The notes beneath the pieces were generated by a model. That model made no database searches, had not been told where the DNA came from, and was given only the letters and a program-made list of their open reading frames with translations. A stretch of DNA of 64,000 nt, taken from Palsa-504 sp963739135. GTDB lineage: Bacteria > Actinomycetota > Actinomycetes > Streptosporangiales > Streptosporangiaceae. The DNA is taken from positions 310,001-374,000 of the forward strand of contig CAVTZG010000017.1 in NCBI GenBank assembly GCA_963739135.1, given 5' to 3'. A program made the translations under genes and the position numbers. Positions 48,364-57,220 of the stretch are shown one piece after another (the stretch's first letter is position 1; each line of letters starts with the position of its first letter).

Positions 48364-49893
48364 TCAGCCGGGAAGAGCGGGGCCGGTCTTGGCTTGTGCC
48401 GTTGTCACTTCGGTGTGTGCCGGGGGCGGTGTGCTCGCCGGGCGCAGTGGCCCGGGGCGGAGCAGGGCGCCGGCGGTGACCGCGCCGGCGGCGAAGATGC
48501 CGGCGGTCCACCAGAACGCGGTGTCGTAGCCGTGCGCCAGCGCCAGCCCAGTCAGGGCCGGGCGGCCGATGAGCCGGGCCGCGGCGAGGTGCGCGGTGAG
48601 GTAGGCGGTGACGGCGGCGGTGAAGATGGTGTTCAGCAGCGAGGTGCCGACCGAGGCGCCGAGCTGCTGGCCGACGGTGACCGTGGCGGAGGCGACGCCC
48701 GCGTCCTGCGGGGCCACGCCGAAGGTGCCGGTGTTGATCACCGGCGCGATCACCAGGCCCACGCCGAGTCCGGCCAGGATGGTCGGGCCGAGCAGACCCG
48801 CGGCATATGCGGTGTGCGGGCCCAGCTGAGCCAGCCATACCATCGCGCCTGCCGCGGCCAGCATCCCGGACGCGACCAGCGGCCTGGGCCCGAATCTGGG
48901 CATCAGCACGGTCGTGGACAGATTGGCTGCGAGGATGAGGCCGGCGCTGAGCGGCAGGAACGCCACGCCGGTCACCAGCGGCGAGTAGCTGAGCGTCTGC
49001 TGCAGGTAGTAGGTCAGGAACAAGAAGATCCCGAACAGCCCGGCCGAGGCGATGAGCATCGAGGCGTAGGCGCCGCCCCGGTTGCGGTCGAGCACCACCC
49101 GGGGCGGCAGCAGCGGGTGGGCCGCCCGGCTCATCCACCACGCGAAGGCCGCCAGCAGCGCCACGCCGGCGGCCAGGAACCCCCAGGTGGACGGCGTCCG
49201 CCAGCTGTGCGCGGCCGCGTTGGACAAGCCGTAGACCAGGCAGAACACCGCGCCGGAGACCAGCAGCACGCCAGGGATGTCCAGCCTGGGCTTCACCGGG
49301 GACAGCTGCCGCTGCAGCAGCAGCGCCCCGCCGGCGAACGCCACCGCGGCGAAGACCAGGTTCACATACAGCGTCCACCGCCAGGACAGGTACTCCGTCA
49401 GCGCGCCGCCCAGCAGCAGGCCCACCGCGCCGCCGGCCCCGGCGATCGCCCCGTAGACGGCGAACGCCCGGCCGCGGTCCTTCGGCCCGGTGAACGTGGT
49501 GGTCAGCAGCGACAGCGCCGACGGCACCAGCAGCGCCGCGAACGCGCCCTGGCACGCCCGCGCGGTGATCAGCATGGCGAAGTTGACCGAGGCGCCGCCG
49601 ATGGCCGAGACACCGGCGAACCCGGCCAGCCCGGCCAGGAACGTGACCTTGCGGCCCAGCAGGTCGGCCAGCCGGCCGCCCAGCAGCAGCAGGCTGCCGA
49701 ACGCCAGGGTGTAGGCGGTGACCACCCACTGCCGGTCCACGGTAGTGAAACCCAGCGCCCGCTGCGCGGACGGCAGCGCGACATTCATCACCGTCAGATC
49801 CAGCACCACCATGAGCTGTGCCAGGCCGATCACGCCCAGGATGAGCCACCGCCGCCGGTCCCAGGCGCCGTCGGTGAACGTGGCACTAGACAT
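48364..49893 (-). CDS. MFS drug/metabolite exporter, DHA2 (14 TM)
   Basis: 509 residues with 14 membrane segments. Signatures: MVVLDLTVMNVALPSAQRAL in helix 1, GRLADLLGRKVTFLAGLAGF (motif A), ARACQGAFAALLVPSALSLL, AIAGAGGAVGLLLGGALTEY (motif C), and late helices FGVAPQDAGVASATVTVGQQ and LGASVGTSLLNTIFTAAVTA. It exports an unknown compound with proton import. The start at 49893 is chosen because MSSATFTDGAWDRRRW matches homologs; the longer frame from 49980 crosses the operator. It is divergent from the TetR gene at 50019 and must be its target. Confidence 0.92.
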   Translation of the reverse strand: MSSATFTDGAWDRRRWLILGVIGLAQLMVVLDLTVMNVALPSAQRALGFTTVDRQWVVTAYTLAFGSLLLLGGRLADLLGRKVTFLAGLAGFAGVSAIGGASVNFAMLITARACQGAFAALLVPSALSLLTTTFTGPKDRGRAFAVYGAIAGAGGAVGLLLGGALTEYLSWRWTLYVNLVFAAVAFAGGALLLQRQLSPVKPRLDIPGVLLVSGAVFCLVYGLSNAAAHSWRTPSTWGFLAAGVALLAAFAWWMSRAAHPLLPPRVVLDRNRGGAYASMLIASAGLFGIFLFLTYYLQQTLSYSPLVTGVAFLPLSAGLILAANLSTTVLMPRFGPRPLVASGMLAAAGAMVWLAQLGPHTAYAAGLLGPTILAGLGVGLVIAPVINTGTFGVAPQDAGVASATVTVGQQLGASVGTSLLNTIFTAAVTAYLTAHLAAARLIGRPALTGLALAHGYDTAFWWTAGIFAAGAVTAGALLRPGPLRPASTPPPAHTEVTTAQAKTGPALPG

Positions 49894-49963
49894 GAGATTC
49901 ACCACTTCTTTCTCTGCCGTTACTGCATACGCGTGGAAGTTTGGTATGCTGATGATGTGATTA

Positions 49964-49980
49964 TGGCACTTATAGTGCAA
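49964..49980. promoter_or_regulatory. TetR operator-like palindrome TGGCACTTATAGTGCAA
   Basis: TGGCACT and AGTGCAA are inverted at 6 of 7 positions around TAT, in the divergent region between the MFS and TetR genes. It resembles the TTGCACT-type palindromes often found at actinobacterial TetR/EmrB pairs. Confidence 0.65.
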
Positions 49981-50018
49981 CGAATTTGGGGAAACGTCAA
50001 GGCCCCGGACGGGTCACG

Positions 50019-50720
50019 ATGAGCCCCCCACCCGACGCGACGAGCGCGCCCGATGCGACGACCCAGCTGCCTGACCCAACGAGCCAGCCGCCGAGGCGGT
50101 ACGCGTCGCAGGTGCGCGACGAGCAGGCCCGCCGTACCCGGCGGGCGATCGTCACCACGGCTTACGACCTGTTCTTGGCCCAGGGTTATGCGGCCACGAC
50201 GATCGACGGGATCGCGGAGGCCGCGCACGTGAGCCGGCGTACCGTGTTCAACTCGGTGGGCGGCAAAGTGGCCCTGCTCAAGCTGGCCTTGGATTGGGCC
50301 ATCGTCGGCGACGACGAGCCGATAGCCCTGGCCGACCGCCCGGCGATCAAGGCGATCCTGGCCGAGCCCGACCCGCGGAAGGCACTCATGCTCTGGGTGC
50401 AGACCGTGACCGACGTCGCCGCCCGCACCGCGCCGCTCGGCGAAGTTCTCATCGCCGCAGCCGATATCGACCCGGCGGCCGCACAGCTGCTCGCCGAGGC
50501 GAGCCGCAACCGGATGTTGGGCGCTACCGTGTTCATCCGGTATCTCGCGTCCCTGGACGGACTGGCCGTCGGCATAACCGAGCAACGTGCCGCAGAACTC
50601 TGCTGGGCGCTCACGGACGGCCGCCTCTACCGGCTGCTGGTCGCTCAGCGCAGCTGGAGCACCGCCGACTTCAACCGATGGCTGTCCGACAGCCTCGCGG
50701 CGGCACTGCTGCCTACCTGA
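50019..50720 (+). CDS. TetR-family transcriptional regulator
   Basis: 233 residues. A Pro/Asp/Thr-rich leader (1-30) precedes the helix-turn-helix ARRTRRAIVTTAYDLFLAQG, YAATTIDGIAEAAHVSRRTV and FNSVGGKVALLKLALDWAIV. The C-terminal helices lack a recognised ligand motif. ATG 50019 is preferred over the in-frame TTG at 49986. It very probably represses the divergent MFS exporter via the 49964-49980 palindrome. The 3' end overlaps a small gene on the other strand. Confidence 0.9.
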   Translation: MSPPPDATSAPDATTQLPDPTSQPPRRYASQVRDEQARRTRRAIVTTAYDLFLAQGYAATTIDGIAEAAHVSRRTVFNSVGGKVALLKLALDWAIVGDDEPIALADRPAIKAILAEPDPRKALMLWVQTVTDVAARTAPLGEVLIAAADIDPAAAQLLAEASRNRMLGATVFIRYLASLDGLAVGITEQRAAELCWALTDGRLYRLLVAQRSWSTADFNRWLSDSLAAALLPT

Positions 50721-50845
50721 ACGGGCACCGAGCCGAGCTGACCGAGCCCGGCGGCCAACCCGCCGAGCTGGGCATCGGCCGCCCGCATCTCGGCCGCGGG
50801 CCTGCCGCGTTCGGCCTGGTAGATGCCGTAATAGGAATTGACCAT
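50645..50845 (-). CDS. Small hypothetical protein (MVNSYYGIYQAER type)
   Basis: 66 residues. The start MVNSYYGIYQAERGRPAAEM, RAADAQLGGLAAGLGQLG resembles a small actinobacterial family that begins 'm..yY.iYqaer.rtaaE.r.aD...gelAaa'. A strong ribosome site (GGGAGGCG) precedes two ATGs. The last 25 residues overlap the TetR gene end in antisense and look non-native, so the C-terminus is probably degenerate. Function unknown. Confidence 0.5.
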   Translation of the reverse strand: MVNSYYGIYQAERGRPAAEMRAADAQLGGLAAGLGQLGSVPVQVGSSAAARLSDSHRLKSAVLQLR

Positions 50846-51415
50846 CATCGCCTCCCAGGCGATCGTTCATAGGCGGCGACCGGGCCGGTCCGCCGTCGCC
50901 TCGTTCACCCCGTGCGACGCGGATCGCCCCCGGAACCTCACCGCCGTGTACCGACGAGATCCCGCTGGTACGACGAACGCCCCTGGTTCAGCTGGACCAG
51001 CGATCGCCGTCAGGTACCAGACTCGCCGTAAGCCCGCTGCTGCCGCATCAGGCAAATGCCATATCTTCGCCGCCCGCGCGGCCTTACCCCAGCGCCTAAG
51101 GCGCTCAGGAAGGCCGCCACCAGCCGGGCCGCCGGGGTACTGCGGATCAGGTTCCGGGACGGCGCCAAGGAGGCGACCGAGCAGATCATCGCCGCGCGGC
51201 CGCGAGGCTCGCACCACGGCCCGTTCGGCCGAAATATCGCGGGCCGGGCCGGTACCCGGAACCCTTCCTCAAGTAGCTGAGGGCGACGAGCGTCTTGGTC
51301 GGGACCGCTTTCGTGCCGGGCATGCTGGCGGAGCGGCATGATCCCTTCACCGGTGACCTGGACCAGTCCGCGTCGAGACCGTCCCCCGAACCCGACTGCT
51401 ATATAAGCTTTGGCT
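50846..51415. other. Intergenic region with gene remnant and dispersed element copy
   Basis: About 570 bases without an intact gene. Bases about 51095-51230 on the plus strand read KALRKAATSRAAGVLRIRFR and DGAKEATEQIIAARPRG, coding-like but not recognised and without a start. The element copy at 51214-51230 ends this stretch. Confidence 0.4.
51214..51230 (+). repeat. Copy 6 of dispersed CCACGGCCCGTTCGGCC element (half-site)
   Basis: A 17-base match to the core (preceded by GCA), in the intergenic region upstream of phoU. Single arm; the AT-rich bases that follow (GAAATATCG) recall the loop of the full copies. Confidence 0.6.
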
Positions 51416-52066
51416 ATGATGCACCTCTCGCAGGAACGACAGGAATTTGACCGTGAGCTTGGGGCTATCGAAGCCAAGGTCATCGAATTGTTCACCATGG
51501 TCGCTGAGGACTTGCCCAAGGCGACCGATGTCCTCCTGAATGGCACCAGCGAGGTGGTCCGGGCACTGGTTGAGCGTGACCGGGTTATCGACGCCCTGTA
51601 CCCTCAGATCGAGGAACTGGCCGACCGGGAGCTCCTGCTGCAGGCGCCAGTGGCTTCGGACTTGCGCCTCTTGGTCTCCGTGCTGCGAGTCGTGCCCGAA
51701 CTTGAGCGCTCCCACGACCTCGTCGTCGACATCGCTCGTCGGGCCACCCACATCCGCAGTGAGGACCTCACTCCGCGCACCCGGACGCTCATCGAGCAGA
51801 TGGGGAATCTCGCGTCCGAGATGTGGCGCGAGGCAGTCGACTGCTGGTGCGACCGCGACCGTTCCGCTGCGGTTGTGCTAGGTGAACGTGATCATGAGAT
51901 GAACGAGCTGTACGCCAGTTTGATAGCCGAGATCGCCTCCGGAAGCATGACGGTACCGGTGACCATGGAGATGACGCTGGTGGCGCGGTTCTACGAGCGT
52001 CTGGCTGACCACGCCTTCAACATCGCCCGCCGAGTGGTCTACCTCGCAGGACGTGCGCACGGCTAA
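51416..52066 (+). CDS. phoU: PhoU-family phosphate signalling protein
   Basis: 216 residues, the standard length, with two three-helix PhoU repeats. Visible signatures: LGAIEAKVIELFTMVAEDLP, ERDRVIDALYPQIEELADRE, LLQAPVASDLRLLVSVLRVV (PELERSHDLVVDIAR metal-site motif) and ERLADHAFNIARRVVYLAGR (second E.(I/A)(G/A)D..xNI motif). It dampens the PhoR/PhoP response and interacts with the Pst transporter at the membrane. No pst or phoPR genes are near. Starts at 51410 (TTG), 51416 or 51419 (ATG) are all possible; the AT-rich TATATAAGC box just upstream (near 51400) may be the -10. Confidence 0.92.
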   Translation: MMHLSQERQEFDRELGAIEAKVIELFTMVAEDLPKATDVLLNGTSEVVRALVERDRVIDALYPQIEELADRELLLQAPVASDLRLLVSVLRVVPELERSHDLVVDIARRATHIRSEDLTPRTRTLIEQMGNLASEMWREAVDCWCDRDRSAAVVLGERDHEMNELYASLIAEIASGSMTVPVTMEMTLVARFYERLADHAFNIARRVVYLAGRAHG

Positions 52067-52251
52067 CCCGCTGGGCTCCATGGTCAAGGCGTAAGCGGGC
52101 GGTAGGGATGCCGGGTGGATCGCGTCCCTCCCGGGTGGGCAGTAGGGTCCCCCTGTGGACACCGTGGAAGGGTTTCGGGACGCGGCGCGGCGGCCACCGC
52201 TGGGCGGCCCGGAACCCGGCCCGGGCCGGCCCTCTCAGCCGGAGGCCGCGC

Positions 52252-53103
52252 CTATGGTTTGCGCCCTACCCCGCCGTAGTTGGCTAGCTCGCGGCCCTGG
52301 CCCACCTCTGCGGTTCCAGGCCGCCACCGGTGCAGCTGGACGACGCCGGGCTCGACCAGGTCCAGGCCGGCGAAGAACCGGCAGACCTCGGCGTAGCTGC
52401 GGGCGGTGACCGGGGAGGCCGCCTGCCTGTTGTACTCGCCCATGGACCGGGTCATCTGCTCGGTGGCGACGTCGCTGGCCGGGTGCGCGATGGCCAGATA
52501 GCTGCCCGCCGGCACGGCGGCCATCAGCCGGGCCACGATCGCGGCCGGGTCGTCCTGGTCGGGGATGCAGTGCAGCACCCCCAGCAGCATCACCGCGACC
52601 GGCCGGCCGAAATCCAGCACACCGGCCGCCTCGGCCAGGATCGTCCCGGTGTCGCGCAGATCCGCCTGCAGGTAAGCGGTCGCACCCTGCGGGCTGCTGG
52701 CCAGCAGCGCCCGGGCGTGCAGCAGCACGATCGGGTCGTTGTCCACGTAGACGACCCGGGACTCCGGCGCGGCCCGCTGGGCGACCTCATGGGTGTTGCT
52801 CGCTGCGGGCAGGCCGGTGCCGATGTCCAGGAATTGCCCGATGCCCGCCTCGGCCACCAGGTAGTGCACCGCCCGTCCGAGGAACGCCCGCTGTGCGCGG
52901 ACACTGACCAGCACATCGGGCATCGTGGCGACGACCTGCTCGGCAGCCGCCCGGTCGGCCGCGAAGTTGTCCTTGCCGCCCAGCCAATAGTCATACACCC
53001 GCGCGATGTGCGGCACGCTCGTATCGAACGGCACGCCCTCGCCCGCTGGCTCCTGCCCGCCCATCCGCCTGGCCTGCCTTCCCGCCGATCCTGCTGATGA
53101 CAT
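52252..53103 (-). CDS. SAM-dependent methyltransferase, DUF574 family
   Basis: 283 residues (from 53103; 53064 is an alternative start). DUF574 hallmarks: FDTSVPHIARVYDYWLGGKD, NFAADRAAAEQVV, FLDIGTGLPAASNTHEVAQR (SAM-binding glycine motif), VVYVDNDPIVLLHARALLAS and AVMLLGVLHCIPDQDDPAAI. These proteins are abundant in streptomycetes and relatives; the substrate is unknown. The N-terminal 13 residues before MGGQEP are Arg/Ser-rich and may not be translated. It converges with phoU. Confidence 0.92.
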   Translation of the reverse strand: MSSAGSAGRQARRMGGQEPAGEGVPFDTSVPHIARVYDYWLGGKDNFAADRAAAEQVVATMPDVLVSVRAQRAFLGRAVHYLVAEAGIGQFLDIGTGLPAASNTHEVAQRAAPESRVVYVDNDPIVLLHARALLASSPQGATAYLQADLRDTGTILAEAAGVLDFGRPVAVMLLGVLHCIPDQDDPAAIVARLMAAVPAGSYLAIAHPASDVATEQMTRSMGEYNRQAASPVTARSYAEVCRFFAGLDLVEPGVVQLHRWRPGTAEVGQGRELANYGGVGRKP

Positions 53104-53878
53104 CCAGCTAGCCTGCCGTGCCATGCCCATCCGTGCAAACCTGCCCGCCAGCACCCCGCCCGCGGGCCGGGAGGTGCACGCGGAATGACACCGTCGCGCC
53201 TGCCGAGCCGACCGTGGTCAGCTGACCTGGCGGCAGCGAGCGGGGCGGGCGCGGCTTTGCCGGGACCAGCGCCAGTGAACGCCGGAATTGTAACCTAAAC
53301 CTGGACGCCAGTCCGTCCAGCCGTCCAGACCTATCCTGCGAATCCCAGCTCACAGGGAGATGCCCTCTCAACTTTCACCTGGACAGGACACCCCGGTAAC
53401 ACTCGCCAGCCCGTAGAGCCGACCGCCACCCGGAGCGACAGCCCGGCTTCCGGCACGTCCATCACTCCCCGTGAAACACCAGCGGGACCACAAGAATCAC
53501 AAACTCATTAGGCGACACCCGCCGATCACGCTGAACTAAACGGCATTGGGATAACGGTGGTAAAGCTCGGTCCGGATGACACGGCAGAGCCCGGCCAGGA
53601 ACAAACGGCCTGACGATAACGCCCTCTGTGACACCAATACGCCGAACCGGACAATCTGGGCGTGCGGCATGGTTGAGGAGCCGAGCCATTCGACCCGCCG
53701 CTTACAGCGGCGCGGGACCTTAACTTGTGCGTTGCGGGGGTTGCGAGTTGCGCAGGGAGATCTCGTCGGACTCGGCTATCTGGTCGGCCTGGACGGCTCG
53801 CAGCCCCTAGCCCAGGCGCTCGCGAGCCTGCCGCGGCGTAGGGCAAGACCAAGCAGACGCGCAGGCCGAGTTGGCTGA
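53104..53878. other. Long intergenic region, no gene recognised
   Basis: About 775 bases with lower GC than the flanks, especially 53460-53640. The plus-strand end (about 53735-53878: GDLVGLGYLVGLDGSQPLAQ and stop) is coding-like and may be a remnant. I see no RNA gene, repeat or transposase. Confidence 0.4.
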
Positions 53879-54322
53879 TTAGCCGCCTGACGCGACCGGT
53901 GCGGTGAGCTCCAGCTGGATGCCGTCGGGGTCTTCGAAGGACAGCACGTCGATGCCGAATGACGCCAGCCGGGTGATCGGACCATGGGTGACGCCCTGAG
54001 TGTCGAGGAGCCGTTCGGCCTCCTCCAGCTCGGCGCGGTCGGCGACGCTGAAGCTGAGGTGGTCGAGGCCAACCCGGTCCGGATCGAAGCGGTCCCCGGC
54101 GGGCGCCATCGGCCGTAGCCCCATAATCACATCGCCGCGCACCATGACCACGCCACCGAACAGGACACCGAACACTGCAGCCTCAGCCGGGTCACCGGGC
54201 GGCGGCGACTCCACCGCGACCTGGAAGCCGAGCAGGCCGGTGTAGAACTCGCGGCTGCGCCGCACGTCGGTCACCGTGAACCGGAGATGATGGATCCCGG
54301 CAGACGCAATCGGCCCGGGCAT
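53879..54322 (-). CDS. VOC-family (glyoxalase fold) protein
   Basis: 147 residues. Metal-site pattern: GIHHLRFTVTDVRRSREFYT (first His), VGLDHLSFSVADRAELEEAE (second His) and LSFEDPDGIQLELTAP (Glu). The double beta-alpha-beta-beta-beta layout is complete. It may be a lyase or dioxygenase; the substrate is unknown. It is a single-gene unit, divergent from the P450 gene at 54496. Confidence 0.9.
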   Translation of the reverse strand: MPGPIASAGIHHLRFTVTDVRRSREFYTGLLGFQVAVESPPPGDPAEAAVFGVLFGGVVMVRGDVIMGLRPMAPAGDRFDPDRVGLDHLSFSVADRAELEEAERLLDTQGVTHGPITRLASFGIDVLSFEDPDGIQLELTAPVASGG

Positions 54323-54495
54323 GGCGGCCTCCCTCCCGCGCAGGCCATGTCACCTGCGCCGACTGGGCTCAGCATCCCACCCGCGGCGGCTCGGGACCAG
54401 GCCTGGCCGCGGCGCCTTGCCCTGTACCGGTTCGTCGGCGGCGTGGCGGTAGCTTGGCTGGCAGGTATGTCAGGTGCCCGGGAAGGGAGACAGGC

Positions 54496-56388
54496 TTGGT
54501 CACGACTCCCGGCCGGGACGATTCCGCCGCGGCCAGCTACGACCCGATGCGGCAGTTCGCCGAACTCGCCGGGGACGTCCGCGACCCCTACCCGATGTTC
54601 GCCGGGATCCGGGCGGACACCCCGGTCATGGAGGTCCACTTCGGCACGGGGTCCGGCGGCCGGTCCCGGCACGACGAGAAGGCTCCGCCGATCACGTCCC
54701 TGTTCACCGTCACCAGTCACGCGCTCGCGCAGCAGGTGCTCACCGACAACGTGCGGTTCTCCTCGGCCGCAAACGCGATGACCACCGGGCAGGTCATGGG
54801 CCGGACCATCCTGGGGATGGACCCGCCCGAGCACCAGCGCCACCGCGCCCTGGTCGCCAAGGCCTTCCGCACTCGCGTCCTGGACCAGTGGAGCGACACG
54901 ATCATCGGCGCGACCATCAGCGAGCTGATCGACGCCTTCGCCCGCGACGGCCGCGCCGACCTCATCCCGCAGCTGACCTTTCCGTTCCCGGTCCGGGTCA
55001 TGGCCCGCATCCTCGGCCTGCCCGAGGCCGACTGGCCCCGCTTCCTGCGGCTGTCGACCGAACTGATCGCGGTGATGCGCAACTGGGACCGCGCGGCCGC
55101 CGCCGGCCGCGAACTTCGCGGCTACTTCGCCGACATCATCGCCGACCGGCGGCGGCACCCGCGCGATGACCTGGTGAGCCAGCTGATCGAGGCCGAGGTC
55201 GACGGGCACCGGCTCAGCGACGACGAGATCTACCCGTTCCTGCTGCTGCTCCTCCCGGCTGGCGCCGAAACAACCTACCGTTCCTCCAGCAACCTGCTGT
55301 TCGGCCTGCTCTGCGATCCGGGCCAGCTGGCCGCGGTCCAGGCCGACCGGGGCCTGGTACCGCAGGCGATCGAAGAGGCGCTGCGGTGGGAAACCCCGGC
55401 GCTCACCGTGGTCCGGACCGCTACCCAGGACGTCGAACTGGGCGGCGTGCACATTCCGCCCGGCGGCTTTGTGGCCGTGTCGCTGGGCGCGGCAAACCGT
55501 GACCCGCAGCGGTACGCCGAGCCGGACGCCTTCGACATCTTCCGGGCGGACAAGCAGCACATGTCGTTCGGCGACGGAGCGCACCGGTGCCTGGGGATGC
55601 ACCTGGCCCGGCTGGAGATGCGGGTGCTGCTGAACGCGGTGCTCGACCGCCTCCCAGGGCTGCGCCTGGATCCCACCTTCGACGACGTGCACATCCACGG
55701 GCTGATCTTCCGCTCGCCCCCGAACCTCCCGGTCCTTTTCGACCCCGTGGCTTTACGGTCCGAGCCAGGCAGCGGCCTAGCTGCGGGCGGGCGAGGTGGG
55801 GACGCCGGCCAGGGCGAAGAACTCGGCGCGGGAGCGGAGGTCGCTGCGCAGCGTGCCCAGCAGGGCCGAGGTGACGGTGGTGGCGCCGAGGGCGCGGACA
55901 CCGCGCTGGGTCATACAGGTGTGCTCGGCCTCCAGCACCACGCCGACGCCGCGCGGGCGGAGGTTCGCGTCCAGGCACTTGGCGACCTGCATGGTCAGCC
56001 GCTCCTGGGTCTGAGGCCGGGCGGCGAAGTGGTCGACCAGCCGGGCCAGCTTGGACAGCCCGAGGATGCGGTCGCCGGGCAGGTAGCCGACGTGCGCGAC
56101 ACCGGAAAACAGCAGCATGTGATGCTCGCACAGGGTCCGGAACGGGATCGCGCGGGCCAGCACCAGCTCGTCGTAACCCTCGTCGTTGGGGAAGGTGGTG
56201 AGCTGGAATGGCTGCGCGGCGAACAGCTCGGCGTAGGCCCGGGCCATCCTGCCCGGCGTGTCCCTGCGTTCCTCGCGGTCGAGGTCGATCCCGAGCGCGG
56301 TCAGGAGGTCGGTGGCGGCCCGCTCCGCGGCCTGCAGGTCCACGGGGCGCTGCGCGCCGTTCAGGTCCACCACTTCTGGCCCTGCTGA
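54496..56388 (+). CDS. Cytochrome P450 with lost stop codon
   Basis: The P450 domain is residues 1 to about 420 (to about 55750): DPYPMFAGIRADTPV, MDPPEHQRHRALVAKAF, I-helix LLPAGAETTYRSSSNLL, ExxR in QAIEEALRWETPA, AANRDPQRYAEPDAFDIFRA and heme loop MSFGDGAHRCLGMHLARLEM (Cys ligand). It is a soluble bacterial class I monooxygenase that needs ferredoxin and reductase; a ferredoxin-reductase-type flavoprotein lies at 60343-61587. A TTG start at 54496 follows GGAAGGGAG. The frame has no stop after NLPVLFDPVAL and runs antisense through folE until 56388. A one-base shift would give a stop at 55778-55780. The last 210 or so codons are not native. Confidence 0.88.
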   Translation: MVTTPGRDDSAAASYDPMRQFAELAGDVRDPYPMFAGIRADTPVMEVHFGTGSGGRSRHDEKAPPITSLFTVTSHALAQQVLTDNVRFSSAANAMTTGQVMGRTILGMDPPEHQRHRALVAKAFRTRVLDQWSDTIIGATISELIDAFARDGRADLIPQLTFPFPVRVMARILGLPEADWPRFLRLSTELIAVMRNWDRAAAAGRELRGYFADIIADRRRHPRDDLVSQLIEAEVDGHRLSDDEIYPFLLLLLPAGAETTYRSSSNLLFGLLCDPGQLAAVQADRGLVPQAIEEALRWETPALTVVRTATQDVELGGVHIPPGGFVAVSLGAANRDPQRYAEPDAFDIFRADKQHMSFGDGAHRCLGMHLARLEMRVLLNAVLDRLPGLRLDPTFDDVHIHGLIFRSPPNLPVLFDPVALRSEPGSGLAAGGRGGDAGQGEELGAGAEVAAQRAQQGRGDGGGAEGADTALGHTGVLGLQHHADAARAEVRVQALGDLHGQPLLGLRPGGEVVDQPGQLGQPEDAVAGQVADVRDTGKQQHVMLAQGPERDRAGQHQLVVTLVVGEGGELEWLRGEQLGVGPGHPARRVPAFLAVEVDPERGQEVGGGPLRGLQVHGALRAVQVHHFWPC

Positions 56389-56472
56389 CTTCGGCCTGGT
56401 GCCGTTGGCGGGACCCTTGGCGGGCCGCCCCGGAGTCTGGTCGGCGCTGTCGAGGATCTCGCGGTGGGTCAT
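55777..56472 (-). CDS. folE: GTP cyclohydrolase I
   Basis: 231 residues with a 45-residue extension before the core. It converts GTP to 7,8-dihydroneopterin triphosphate, the first pterin step. Zinc and catalytic motifs: PGRMARAYAELFA, IPFRTLCEHHMLLFSGVAHV (Cys-Glu-His-His), GYLPGDRILGLSKLARLVDH, FAARPQTQERLTMQVAKCLD and EAEHTCMTQRGVRALGATTV (second Cys, His). Its ATG overlaps the stop of the Cys-rich regulator by 4 bases, and it faces the PTPS-like gene across that regulator. So it is likely a pathway-specific copy, not the folate housekeeping one. Antisense is the P450 read-through. Confidence 0.94.
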   Translation of the reverse strand: MTHREILDSADQTPGRPAKGPANGTRPKSAGPEVVDLNGAQRPVDLQAAERAATDLLTALGIDLDREERRDTPGRMARAYAELFAAQPFQLTTFPNDEGYDELVLARAIPFRTLCEHHMLLFSGVAHVGYLPGDRILGLSKLARLVDHFAARPQTQERLTMQVAKCLDANLRPRGVGVVLEAEHTCMTQRGVRALGATTVTSALLGTLRSDLRSRAEFFALAGVPTSPARS

Positions 56473-57173
56473 GTCGTTCCGTTCGTGGCAGGGGTGGCTG
56501 CGGGGATGGCGACGCAGCAGTGCTCGGGCTCCGGGTCGAGGACCGGGTGCAGGCCGCCGGCCTCCAGGCCCGCGGCCAGGCCCTGGATCAGCGCGAGGTT
56601 CATGTGGCAGACCAGCTCGGGCTCCAGTTCCGCCAGGTGGCGGAACGGGCAGTTCCGCATCCGGACGGTACCGGCCTCGTCCTGCCGCGGCTCGTAGCCG
56701 TACTCGGACAGTGCGCTATCCAGAGCCGGCTGCGAGCGATCTTGGTCGGCCTGATGACGTTCGGCGAGGTCGGCGCCCAGCTTCCAGGCGGCCGCTTGCA
56801 GCGCGGCCCCGGCCTGGCCGCTGCGGTCGGCGGCGATCGCCTGGACCAGCAGGCGCGCGGCCAGCTCATACTCCCGCACGGGGACGGTCACCATGAACTC
56901 GCCGCAGGATCGGGCATACACCTTGGCCGGACGGCCGGCGCCCGGTCCGCTGCGGCCCGGCGGCCGCCGGTAGGTCGCCGTCAGCAGCCCGGCTTCCACG
57001 AGCTTGTCCAGGTGGTAGACGGCCAGCGCGCGGCCGATGCCGACCGCGGCCGCCGCCTCGTCCCGCCCCACCGGCTCGCCGCGGCCGGACACGAACGCGT
57101 ACAGCTGGCCCCGCACCCGGTCGTCCAGGCAGCTCACTGAGGCCAGGTCCGCCTCGTTCCTCGACAAACTCAC
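56469..57173 (-). CDS. HTH regulator with Cys-rich C-terminus (SufR-like)
   Basis: 234 residues. A winged helix (about 15-85: SCLDDRVRGQLYAFVSGRGE, RDEAAAAVGIGRALAVYHLD, KLVEAGLLTATYRRPPGRSG) precedes a helical domain. The C-terminal Cys set is MRNCPFRHLAELEPELVCHM and PEPEHCCVAIPA. This C-x12-C...CC layout is that of SufR-type regulators, which bind an iron-sulfur cluster or metal. It is co-translated with folE (ATGA overlap) and divergent from the PTPS-like gene with only 47 bases between. It therefore probably regulates the whole pterin cluster. Redox or iron control is a reasonable guess. Confidence 0.88.
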   Translation of the reverse strand: MSLSRNEADLASVSCLDDRVRGQLYAFVSGRGEPVGRDEAAAAVGIGRALAVYHLDKLVEAGLLTATYRRPPGRSGPGAGRPAKVYARSCGEFMVTVPVREYELAARLLVQAIAADRSGQAGAALQAAAWKLGADLAERHQADQDRSQPALDSALSEYGYEPRQDEAGTVRMRNCPFRHLAELEPELVCHMNLALIQGLAAGLEAGGLHPVLDPEPEHCCVAIPAATPATNGTT

Positions 57174-57220
57174 TTATATAGTCTATCGGTAGTGAAAACT
57201 CTCGAAAGAGGGCGAAGCTG

